DNA from: Bdellovibrionales bacterium
GTDB taxonomy: Bacteria > Bdellovibrionota > Bacteriovoracia > Bacteriovoracales > Bacteriovoracaceae
DNA: 28,585 nucleotides
Direction: 5' to 3'
Assembly (NCBI GenBank): GCA_023250775.1
Contig: JAHFAA010000002.1
Location: 1-28,585 of the forward strand
Shown here piece by piece: positions 1 to 6,738 of the stretch (its first letter is position 1; every line of letters begins with the position of its first letter). The position numbers and the translations under genes are program-made. The notes below the pieces were generated by a model, which saw only the letters and a program-made list of their open reading frames with translations, did no database searches and had not been told where the DNA came from.

Positions 1-1
1 T

Positions 2-409
2 CGTTTTGGCCAAGTGAAGGCCTACATGGATGGACTAAAAGAATTTGCGGAAGTTCATGGTTATGCTGTCACCTTGCATGGACGTAAACGTTTTTTGCCG
101 GAAATAAAATCTACTAATCGTATGATTAAATCACAGGCAGAGCGAGTGGCGATCAATAGCCCGATTCAAGGAACTGCCGCTGACATTATTAAGTTGGCGA
201 TGATTCGTATTGATGATGAGCTTCGTTTACATAAATTAAAAACGCGTATGCTGCTTCAGGTTCACGACGAGCTTATTTTTGAAGTTCCCCTGGATGAGAT
301 TGAGCAGGTTAAAACGTTGGTGAAGAATGCCATGGAAGGAACTGTGACGCTAAAAGTTCCCCTAACCGTTGATCTTGGGATCGGTCCCAACTGGCAGGAG
401 TTGGGCTGA
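2..409 (+). CDS. polA: DNA polymerase I, C-terminal fragment (5' end outside window)
   Basis: The reading frame is open from base 2, so this is the 3' end of a longer gene cut by the window edge; the first in-window start-like codon (GTG at 14) is not the real start. About 135 residues are visible. They carry the end of the family A polymerase palm: SPIQGTAAD, and then QVHDELIFEV, which holds the motif C His-Asp pair used for metal binding during nucleotide addition. The C-terminus (GPNWQELG) is typical of PolA. Known role: gap filling in repair and removal of Okazaki primers. Exonuclease domains cannot be seen here. The identification is secure; completeness upstream is unknown. Confidence 0.95.
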   Translation, partial: RFGQVKAYMDGLKEFAEVHGYAVTLHGRKRFLPEIKSTNRMIKSQAERVAINSPIQGTAADIIKLAMIRIDDELRLHKLKTRMLLQVHDELIFEVPLDEIEQVKTLVKNAMEGTVTLKVPLTVDLGIGPNWQELG

Positions 410-488
410 TTCTTATGCAACCGGTTAATTTTATAGAAAAAAATCTTGTTGGTGCACCGTGCTCTAATGTTTTATTAATGCCTCTCCC

Positions 489-516
489 TTGACATTCTTC
501 CAAGTGATATTAAATT
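489..516 (+). promoter_or_regulatory. Candidate groESL promoter
   Basis: A perfect -35 hexamer TTGACA (489-494) is followed after 16 bases by TAAATT (511-516), a 4/6 match to the -10 consensus. It lies about 50 bases before the groES start. I see no CIRCE inverted repeat and no convincing heat-shock sigma-32 -10 box, so housekeeping transcription is the simplest reading. Confidence 0.45.
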
Positions 517-552
517 TGCGTCACGTTTATTTTAAAAACCTAATCTTTTTCT

Positions 553-559
553 GGAGGAG
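553..559 (+). promoter_or_regulatory. Ribosome binding site fixing the groES start
   Basis: GGAGGAG lies 7 bases before ATG 567. It rules out the longer frame opening at TTG 489, which would add 26 residues not found in GroES proteins and would begin inside the -35 box. Confidence 0.9.
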
Positions 560-566
560 CTTTTTT

Positions 567-854
567 ATGCAAGTAAGACCGCTACAAGATCGTGTGCTAG
601 TCGAGAGAACTGAGGAAGAAAACCGCACCAAGGGTGGGATTATCATTCCAGACACCAACAAAGAAAAACCAGCTCAAGGGAAAGTAATTTCCGTTGGACC
701 AGGTAAAGTGCTTGAAGATGGTAGCTATAAAAAATTAGACGTGAAGGCCGGAGATAAAATTATTTTTGGCAAATATGCCGGAACAGAAGTGAAAGTAGGT
801 GGAAAAGACCTTTTGATTATGCGCGAAGAAGATATTTTCGGTGTTATTCAATAA
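567..854 (+). CDS. groES: Co-chaperonin GroES
   Basis: This 95-residue protein has the normal length of bacterial GroES and matches throughout: RPLQDRVLVERTEEE at the N-terminus, the mobile-loop GGIIIPD region that touches GroEL, and a C-terminal EEDIFGVI. It forms the heptameric lid of the GroEL folding chamber in the cytoplasm. The start at 567 is set by the strong ribosome binding site at 553-559. groEL follows after 35 bases with its own ribosome binding site, so the two form one operon. Nothing unusual is visible in the protein. Confidence 0.98.
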   Translation: MQVRPLQDRVLVERTEEENRTKGGIIIPDTNKEKPAQGKVISVGPGKVLEDGSYKKLDVKAGDKIIFGKYAGTEVKVGGKDLLIMREEDIFGVIQ

Positions 855-889
855 TAAAAAAAGTAACAAATAATTTATAGGAGATACTT

Positions 890-2545
890 ATGGCTAAGGA
901 ATTAAAGTATTCAGAAGACGCACGAACATTGATCCTCAACGGAGTTAATGCTCTTGCCAATGCAGTAAAAGTGACACTTGGACCTAAAGGTCGCAATGTT
1001 GTTATTCAAAAATCTTTCGGTGCACCTCAAGTTACCAAAGACGGTGTTACAGTTGCCAAAGAAATCGAATTGGAAAACAACTTCGAAAATATGGGCGCTC
1101 AAATGGTGAAAGAAGTTGCTCAAAAAACTAATGAAGATGCTGGCGACGGTACAACGACTGCCACCGTTCTTGCTCAAGCTATCTATCGCGAAGGCACAAA
1201 ATTCGTAACTGCCGGACACAATCCAATGGAACTCAAGAAAGGGATTGACCAAGCCGTTGAGAAAATTGTTGCTGAGCTCAAGAAGCAAACTAAGAAAGTA
1301 AAAACCTCTGAAGAAATTGCCCAAGTTGGAACTATCTCTTCAAACAACGACAAAGAAATTGGAAAGCTGATCGCTCAGGCCATGGACAAAGTTGGCACAA
1401 GCGGCGTTATTACAATTGAAGAAAGTAAAACAGCTGAAACAACACTTGATGTTGTTGAAGGTATGCAATTTGACCGTGGTTACCTCTCTCCTTATTTCGT
1501 AACCAATCCAGAAAAAATGGAAGTTAGTTTTGACACTCCATGGATTCTTATCACAGATAAGAAGCTTGCCAACATGAGAGAGCTTTTGCCAATTCTTGAA
1601 AAAGTTGTTCAAACTGGAAAACCTCTTTTGATTATTGCCGAAGATGTTGAAGGTGAAGCCCTGACAACTCTTGTAGTAAATAAACTACGCGGAAGTCTTC
1701 AAGTTGCTGCTGTAAAAGCTCCTGGATTTGGCGATCGCAGAAAAGATATGTTGAAAGACCTTGCCGTATTGACTGGTGGTACAGTTATTTCTGAAGAATT
1801 GGGTATGAGTTTTGAAGCTTGTACGCTTGAGCATCTCGGAACCGCTAAGAAAGTAAGCATCGACAAAGAAAACACAACAGTTGTTGATGGTGCTGGTTCT
1901 AAGAAAGACGTCAATGCTCGCGTTAACCAAATTAAGGCCCAAATTGAAGAAACAACTTCTGACTACGACCGTGAAAAATTGCAAGAACGTCTTGCTAAGC
2001 TTTCTGGTGGTGTCGCTGTTGTTCGTGTAGGCGCTCCTACAGAAACAGAAATGAAAGAAAAGAAAGATCGCGTAGAAGATTCTTTGAACGCTACTCGCGC
2101 TGCTGTTGAAGAAGGTATTGTTATTGGTGGTGGAGCCGCTCTATTGCAAGCAAGTCGTTGCCTTGATTCTTTCAAAGCAGAAAATGATGAGCAAGATTTT
2201 GGTGTTAAGATTATCTGGCGTGCTTGCCAAGAACCTCTTCGCCAAATTGCAATCAACGCTGGGCTTGAAGGTTCTGTCGTTGTCAATGAAGTGAAAACTT
2301 ACAAAGGCAAAGGCAACTGGGGCTACAATGCTCGCGAAAACCGTTTTGAAGATTTGGTAGAAGCTGGAATTATCGACCCAACTAAAGTGGTTCGTTCAGC
2401 TCTCCAAAACGCTGCATCTATTGCAGGCCTTATGCTGACAACTGAAACCATGATTGCTGATCTTCCAAAGAAAGAAGAAGCTCATGCTCATGGCGGCGGT
2501 GCCGGTGGAATGGGCGGAATGGGTGGAATGGGCGGAATGATGTAA
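890..2545 (+). CDS. groEL: Chaperonin GroEL (60 kDa)
   Basis: At 551 residues this is a full-length GroEL. Visible hallmarks are VTLGPKGRNVV near residue 30, the ATP-site DGTTTATVLA near residues 87-96, the apical-domain stretch around VKAPGFGDRRK, GIVIGGGAALL near residue 410, and the flexible Gly-Gly-Met tail that ends the protein. It folds client proteins in an ATP-driven double ring with GroES. AGGAGAT at 879-885 precedes the ATG by four bases. Its codon use differs from neighbours: alanine is mostly GCT and GGCC tetramers are scarce, as expected for a very highly expressed gene. Only one groEL copy is in the window. Confidence 0.99.
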   Translation: MAKELKYSEDARTLILNGVNALANAVKVTLGPKGRNVVIQKSFGAPQVTKDGVTVAKEIELENNFENMGAQMVKEVAQKTNEDAGDGTTTATVLAQAIYREGTKFVTAGHNPMELKKGIDQAVEKIVAELKKQTKKVKTSEEIAQVGTISSNNDKEIGKLIAQAMDKVGTSGVITIEESKTAETTLDVVEGMQFDRGYLSPYFVTNPEKMEVSFDTPWILITDKKLANMRELLPILEKVVQTGKPLLIIAEDVEGEALTTLVVNKLRGSLQVAAVKAPGFGDRRKDMLKDLAVLTGGTVISEELGMSFEACTLEHLGTAKKVSIDKENTTVVDGAGSKKDVNARVNQIKAQIEETTSDYDREKLQERLAKLSGGVAVVRVGAPTETEMKEKKDRVEDSLNATRAAVEEGIVIGGGAALLQASRCLDSFKAENDEQDFGVKIIWRACQEPLRQIAINAGLEGSVVVNEVKTYKGKGNWGYNARENRFEDLVEAGIIDPTKVVRSALQNAASIAGLMLTTETMIADLPKKEEAHAHGGGAGGMGGMGGMGGMM

Positions 2546-2573
2546 TTCAGTCCAGTATTCAAAATTTCTAAAG

Positions 2574-2606
2574 AAAGGGGAGGTTTAGGCCTCCCCTTTT
2601 TATTTT
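2574..2606 (+). terminator. Strong intrinsic terminator of groESL
   Basis: A ten-base-pair perfect stem (2574-2583 with 2590-2599; core GGGGAGG / CCTCCCC) has a six-base loop and a T-rich tail ending at 2606. It starts 28 bases after the groEL stop codon and is the clearest intrinsic terminator in the window. Confidence 0.93.
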
Positions 2607-2623
2607 GGCCAAATTTTGCCGGG

Positions 2624-2652
2624 TTCTAAAAAGACGCAATGCGCAGCATAAT
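2624..2652 (+). promoter_or_regulatory. Candidate promoter for the gene at 2669
   Basis: TTCTAA (2624-2629), a 17-base spacer and CATAAT (2647-2652) lie just downstream of the groEL terminator. The -10 is a 5/6 match and the -35 is weak. The same CATAAT -10 recurs before the genes at 3591 and 4307. Confidence 0.4.
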
Positions 2653-2668
2653 AAGGGCAGGGAGTTTT

Positions 2669-3127
2669 ATGTCCTTACCTGAAGAACGATTTCTTTTTTA
2701 TCTGAAGTTGCGACCGGAACTTCCTATTTTTTTCTTTCCACTCGCACGCTTACTTTCAGGGTTTGGAATCGATATTGTGCCCGTCAGTTTTGCAGACTTG
2801 AAGAACTTGTCCTCCTTTGGCGAGAGTTCACTTATCTTATCAGTTTGCCAAGATCTAACCTCCTACAGAAGTTGGCTTGTCGGCCGAAAATATTATCTTG
2901 ATCAGGCGTTGCTCACTGGAAAACACAAACTCATCGACGTGAGCAGTTTTTCACCTGTGACTCAGATGATGGAACTGATGAGGAAAAATCGATATTACTA
3001 TCATAAACTCCCCATGCTCATGGATGACTTGGCCCGAGAGACGGCCATTGTTTACTATAATGAGTACAAACAATCGGAAAAGTGGCCAGGTGGTAGGAGA
3101 ACAACACTTCCGCTTCTTACAGGGTGA
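2669..3127 (+). CDS. Hypothetical protein, 152 residues
   Basis: I do not recognise this protein. The start ATG 2669 is chosen because GGGAG (2660-2664) sits just before it; a longer frame from 2639 would begin upstream of the likely transcription start. The sequence is mixed hydrophobic and aromatic with no signal peptide, no clear membrane helix and no catalytic motif. The N-terminal half has alternating hydrophobic stretches (IDIVPVSF, SLILSV) that could be beta strands. The C-terminal half is more helical and Tyr-rich (YYYHKL). The next gene begins four bases after its stop, so the two are probably co-expressed. It is likely a real gene because of its coding-like composition, promoter, ribosome binding site and tight spacing. 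Confidence 0.7.
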   Translation: MSLPEERFLFYLKLRPELPIFFFPLARLLSGFGIDIVPVSFADLKNLSSFGESSLILSVCQDLTSYRSWLVGRKYYLDQALLTGKHKLIDVSSFSPVTQMMELMRKNRYYYHKLPMLMDDLARETAIVYYNEYKQSEKWPGGRRTTLPLLTG

Positions 3128-3130
3128 CTT

Positions 3131-3583
3131 ATGAATGATCAACAGCTCATTGTGCGGAGCTTGCTGGTATTAATTAAGTTGGACGCTGAGGCATTGCATG
3201 ACCGTCTCAAATATAATTTTCGTGAATATATGCAAGTGTTTGCTAATAAGAGAACACGTGAACATTTTAAAGATGTCCTGAAAACCCGTTATTTTGAAAT
3301 TCCCATTATCGACCTGAAATATTTGAGTGAAGATCTTTTGCTTGCCCTCGATAAATTCTATAAGGAAATTGATGCACTAAAATGGTATTTGAATGTGACA
3401 GAAGACATGCCCGCGACAGTGGAAGATCGTGTAATTCGGGTGCTTCGAGAGATGCAAGTGCATTACGATCTCTTGAAACTATATTTAGAGGCAGAGCTTG
3501 GTCACGTAGGGGTTTCTCCCGCCCCAGCGGTGCAAGAAGAGAGTTCAATCGATCCTTTCAAAATTAACATTCCTGAGTCATAA
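3131..3583 (+). CDS. Hypothetical helical protein, 150 residues
   Basis: No family is recognised. The first 125 residues look almost entirely alpha-helical and rich in Leu, Lys, Glu, Asp and Tyr, with a heptad-like pattern around EDLLLALDKFYKEIDALKW. The last 25 residues form a Pro/Ser/Glu tail that is probably disordered. There is no signal peptide, so a cytosolic location is likely. AGGGTGA (3121-3127) serves as a ribosome binding site and overlaps the upstream stop codon, which implies translational coupling with the gene at 2669. The candidate promoter for the next gene lies inside this gene's last codons. Confidence 0.7.
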   Translation: MNDQQLIVRSLLVLIKLDAEALHDRLKYNFREYMQVFANKRTREHFKDVLKTRYFEIPIIDLKYLSEDLLLALDKFYKEIDALKWYLNVTEDMPATVEDRVIRVLREMQVHYDLLKLYLEAELGHVGVSPAPAVQEESSIDPFKINIPES

Positions 3584-3584
3584 T
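3556..3584 (+). promoter_or_regulatory. Candidate leaderless promoter for the methyltransferase at 3591
   Basis: TTTCAA (3556-3561), 17 bases, CATAAT (3579-3584), then six bases to ATG 3591. A start site about six or seven bases after the -10 would fall on the ATG itself. No Shine-Dalgarno sequence precedes that ATG. The geometry is identical to 4272-4300. Confidence 0.45.
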
Positions 3585-3590
3585 CTGCAC

Positions 3591-4256
3591 ATGTGGGCCA
3601 TCTTGTGTTCGATCCTTATTTTTTGTTCAGTAAATGCGGAAGAATTTTCTCGTAATAAATTTGAAATTCTATCTGGGGTACGTCAGACAAAAGACGAAAA
3701 ATCCATGTGGGATACAAAATATTCTCATGATCAGTATGTTTTCGGAAAAACCCCTGCCAAATTCTTGGCCGCCAATTTTGATTATATTCCTGCCGGAGCC
3801 AATGTTCTTGATATGGGAATGGGTGAGGGGCGAAACGCCGTATTTTTGGCGCGCAAAGGGTATAAAGTGGTTGGAATTGATATCAGTTCTGTCGCCGTTC
3901 GCAAGGCCCGTGCTCTGGCCCAAGAATTTGGCGTTCGTATTGACACCGTTGTCGCCTCAATGACGGATTATAAAATTCCTGACGCCAGCTACGACGCCAT
4001 TATTTGTTTTTATTACGTGGAACGCTCTTTACACGAGAAAATGATGAAATGGTTACGTCCAGGCGGGATTTTGATCTATGAGGCGCATACAGAAAACCAG
4101 CTAAAAGTTCCTGGAAATGAGCATTACTCTCAAAAATATCTTTTGCATCCTGGTGAGCTTTTGGGCCTTTTTCCAACCTTAAAAGTTTTGAAATACGAAG
4201 AGCCCCTCCATCAAAAAGAATATACAACTAGTATAATTTTGCAGAAATCTAGGTAG
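3591..4256 (+). CDS. Class I SAM-dependent methyltransferase with an N-terminal signal peptide
   Basis: The core is a Rossmann-fold methyltransferase of the TehB/Methyltransf_11 type. Motif I is VLDMGMGEGRN (residues 72-82), the acidic loop is VVGIDIS (93-99), and LRPGGILIYE follows strand 4. Substrate is unknown. The core normally begins MWDTKYSHDQY, here at residue 39 (base 3705). In front of it sit 38 extra residues whose first 16 look like a Sec signal peptide (hydrophobic stretch ending V-N-A before Glu-Glu). Motif I has Met where most relatives have Cys or Ser. The start at 3591 is supported by a promoter whose initiation point would fall on that ATG; there is no ribosome binding site. 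If translation really begins at 3705, this is an ordinary cytosolic enzyme. Function beyond methyl transfer is not claimed. Confidence 0.8.
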   Translation: MWAILCSILIFCSVNAEEFSRNKFEILSGVRQTKDEKSMWDTKYSHDQYVFGKTPAKFLAANFDYIPAGANVLDMGMGEGRNAVFLARKGYKVVGIDISSVAVRKARALAQEFGVRIDTVVASMTDYKIPDASYDAIICFYYVERSLHEKMMKWLRPGGILIYEAHTENQLKVPGNEHYSQKYLLHPGELLGLFPTLKVLKYEEPLHQKEYTTSIILQKSR

Positions 4257-4271
4257 AAGAGGACTGCACTC

Positions 4272-4300
4272 TTTCAAATCACAGCATTCTCTTACATAAT
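4272..4300 (+). promoter_or_regulatory. Candidate leaderless promoter for the gene at 4307
   Basis: TTTCAA (4272-4277), 17 bases, CATAAT (4295-4300), then six bases to ATG 4307. No Shine-Dalgarno sequence is present. Both hexamers and both distances are the same as at 3556-3584. Confidence 0.45.
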
Positions 4301-4306
4301 TACTAT

Positions 4307-4996
4307 ATGACATTGAAAAATCTCATTTACTGTTTTGTTCTTGGCATTTTCATCTCCTCTTCTGTGATGGCCAAGGAAGATGTCACAGGACTTTTTTCTG
4401 GGAGAGTATCCAAAATCAACGTTGAAGGCGGATTGGTAAGGGTTAGAGCAACCTTTGACAATGTGCGCTATCTTAATAAAAAAGACAAGATTAGTTTTTG
4501 GGATGTGCACCATCCCATTATTCGCTGCGCAGCCTATATCGTCGGAAAAAGTAATGACTATTTTTCTATGCGAGTTCCAGACTACAAAAATTGTGTAACA
4601 GGCGTATCGCTGACGATGGGGCGGTATCTGCAATTTTATTCGCAAGATTTGGCCAATAATTTGGCCATGGGTCATGAGTTGGTGGATATCTTGCTCAAAA
4701 AGCGGCTGGCGATCCAAGGAAAGGTATCTCGTAATCAGAAGGAACTTGATAACTACACAGAAAAAGTGAGTGCCGTTAACGAACGATACAAATTATTGCG
4801 CGAAAAACTTGAGTCTGAATGGAGAGAGGAACTGGGCTTGATTGAGGAAGATCGACTGGTGGCCTTGCGAAACTTCAAAGACCTGCAAATGCGTCTTGAT
4901 GAATTGGATTTGAAATTGCAGAAATACAAAATTGAAGATGAAAATTTGGTTACTGATCGATGGTCTCTTGATCCGCGCCTTTTCTATAAGAAGTAA
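4307..4996 (+). CDS. Secreted/periplasmic coiled-coil protein, function unknown
   Basis: This 229-residue protein opens with a clear signal peptide (hydrophobic stretch ending in VMA, cleavage expected after Ala22). The mature N-terminal part (about 25-115) looks beta-rich and contains two cysteines (74 and 96) that could form a disulfide in the periplasm. From about 121 to 212 the sequence is strongly charged with heptad-spaced leucines, predicting a long coiled coil. It ends with an aromatic tail. I do not recognise a family. The layout (small beta domain plus coiled coil) is compatible with an envelope-associated adaptor, but that is inference. It follows the methyltransferase by 50 bases and has its own candidate promoter. 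Confidence 0.75.
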   Translation: MTLKNLIYCFVLGIFISSSVMAKEDVTGLFSGRVSKINVEGGLVRVRATFDNVRYLNKKDKISFWDVHHPIIRCAAYIVGKSNDYFSMRVPDYKNCVTGVSLTMGRYLQFYSQDLANNLAMGHELVDILLKKRLAIQGKVSRNQKELDNYTEKVSAVNERYKLLREKLESEWREELGLIEEDRLVALRNFKDLQMRLDELDLKLQKYKIEDENLVTDRWSLDPRLFYKK

Positions 4997-5040
4997 TACG
5001 CCGCTCGGCACTATAGATGTAAAAGTATTTGTAATAGTTT

Positions 5041-5069
5041 TTGATTCAGGTCATTTTTTACACTACACT
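5041..5069 (+). promoter_or_regulatory. Promoter of the six-gene transport operon
   Basis: TTGATT (5041-5046) is followed after exactly 17 bases by TACACT (5064-5069), a good sigma-70-type pair. It lies 36 bases before the chosen yejA start. No other convincing promoter is seen until the end of the operon at 11600. Confidence 0.55.
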
Positions 5070-5095
5070 GATGCAAACATTTGAAGTACTGAAAT

Positions 5096-5100
5096 GGGAG
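5096..5100 (+). promoter_or_regulatory. Ribosome binding site fixing the yejA start
   Basis: GGGAG lies five bases before ATG 5106. The upstream in-frame ATG at 5094 overlaps this site and would put extra residues before the signal peptide, so 5106 is preferred. Confidence 0.75.
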
Positions 5101-5105
5101 TAATT

Positions 5106-6734
5106 ATGCGCCTGCTAGTCAGTTTATTGGCCTTGATTTTATTGTCTTCTGCTCATGCAGAAAATTTGGGTAATCCCAATGCACCAAAGGGTGGAACTTT
5201 TCTCTACAATTTGGAATCCGTACCAACAACAATGCATCCTCTTTCATCGACTGATGCTTATGGGCAAGTGGTACAGGATTATGTCCTAGACTCATTGGCC
5301 GTGCGCCATCCCGAGACATACGACTGGGTGCCTGCCATGGCCTCTGAATGGACTATTTCAAAAGACGGAAAAGTTTTTGAATTCACTTTGCGTGATGGAG
5401 TGAAGTGGCATGATGGCAAACCGCTGACAGCTGAGGACGTCAAATTTTCATTTGACGCTATTATGGAACCTCATAATAAATACAAGACGGCGCACATGCG
5501 ACCGTACTATGAAGACATTGAAAAAGTTGAGATTCTTGCTCCCAACAAAGTCCGTTTTACTTGTAAGAAAACTTACTTTCAAAATTTTGCGGTAGCAGCT
5601 GGTCTTACAATTTTACCAAAACACATCTATGAAAATCCCACCAAGGAACAAGAGAAGGAATTAAATAAAACCATTATTGGAACTGGTGCGTACAAGGTTG
5701 ACAGTTATGATCGCACCAAGGGCATTACCCTCAAAAGAAATCCAGATTGGTGGGGCTACAAGGTTGATTTTTTCAAGAATACTCAGAATTACGAAAAAAT
5801 CCTCATGAAATTTGTGAAAGAAGATACTATCGCCATTACCATGCTCGAAAAAGAAGAGCTGGATTTTATTTCGCTCAATACGGAAGCTTATAACAAGAAA
5901 ACTTCTGGACCAAAATGGGGCAAGTCAGTTTTTAAAGTGAAATATGAATCCAAAGCAGCTAAAGGTTATGCCTTTCTTGGTTTCAACCTAAAAGAGCCTA
6001 TGTTTCAAAGTAAAAAATTGCGTACAGCACTTTACCATCTTGTGAACCGCGATTTGATGAATGAAAAATTTCTTTTTGGTCAAAGTGAGTTGGCCAATGG
6101 TCCTTGGTATAAGCAGAGTGAATACGCTAATCCAGATGTGAAGCCCATTTTGTTTGACATGAAAAAGGCCATGGATCTTTTAAAAGAAGACGGATGGAAA
6201 GATTCTGATGGTGACCAAATTTTAGATAAGGTGATTGATGGGCAAAAAGTAAAATTAAGTTTTACCATTTTGGAACCATTGCAGGATTTCGTGAAATATC
6301 TCACGGTTTTCAAAGAAGATGCCAAGAAGGCCGGAGTTGACGTCAATATTAAGTATGTCGAATGGAACACCTTCATTAAACTTTTAGATGAACGTAAATT
6401 TCAAATGGTGCGTTTGGCCTGGGGAGCTGGTTCTGTTGATATTGACCCCAAGCAAATTTGGCACTCATCATCCATTGCGGAGCAGGGTTCCAATTTCATC
6501 AGCTACAGCAATCCGAAGGTCGATAAGTTGATTGATGAGGCCCGGATGGCAATTGAGAAAAAAGACAGAGTTAAACTTTTACGTGAAGTTTATAAACTGA
6601 TCGCAGACGATGTTCCATATATCTTCTTTTTTAACTCAAAATATGGATATTACGGCCATACAAAACGCTTAAAGCGCGTTAAGGATACCTACAATTATTC
6701 TGTAGGCCTTTCATATTGGTGGCTAGAAAAGTAA
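5106..6734 (+). CDS. yejA: Periplasmic peptide-binding protein of an ABC importer (YejA-like, SBP family 5)
   Basis: The 542-residue precursor has a signal peptide (AHA before Glu19) and then NPNAPKGGTF, the mature start typical of the YejA branch of the dipeptide/oligopeptide-binding family. Other family marks are the WHDGKPLTAEDVKFSFDA region near residue 100 and GTGAYKV further on. In enterobacteria YejABEF imports peptides and microcin C. The mature protein would bind peptide in the periplasm and deliver it to YejB/YejE. yejB starts four bases after the stop. At 542 residues it is shorter than the roughly 600 of enterobacterial YejA, mainly at the N-terminus. Family assignment is firm; the exact substrate is not. 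Confidence 0.88.
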   Translation: MRLLVSLLALILLSSAHAENLGNPNAPKGGTFLYNLESVPTTMHPLSSTDAYGQVVQDYVLDSLAVRHPETYDWVPAMASEWTISKDGKVFEFTLRDGVKWHDGKPLTAEDVKFSFDAIMEPHNKYKTAHMRPYYEDIEKVEILAPNKVRFTCKKTYFQNFAVAAGLTILPKHIYENPTKEQEKELNKTIIGTGAYKVDSYDRTKGITLKRNPDWWGYKVDFFKNTQNYEKILMKFVKEDTIAITMLEKEELDFISLNTEAYNKKTSGPKWGKSVFKVKYESKAAKGYAFLGFNLKEPMFQSKKLRTALYHLVNRDLMNEKFLFGQSELANGPWYKQSEYANPDVKPILFDMKKAMDLLKEDGWKDSDGDQILDKVIDGQKVKLSFTILEPLQDFVKYLTVFKEDAKKAGVDVNIKYVEWNTFIKLLDERKFQMVRLAWGAGSVDIDPKQIWHSSSIAEQGSNFISYSNPKVDKLIDEARMAIEKKDRVKLLREVYKLIADDVPYIFFFNSKYGYYGHTKRLKRVKDTYNYSVGLSYWWLEK

Positions 6735-6738
6735 ACGC

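Noticed and set aside
451..458. Palindrome GGTGCACC upstream of groES
   Set aside because: Eight-base palindromes are common by chance, and no partner or known operator matches it.
911..1984. Three long open frames antisense to groEL
   Set aside because: They are produced by the codon bias of groEL on the opposite strand, have low-complexity Phe/Asn/Ser-rich translations and no ribosome binding sites.
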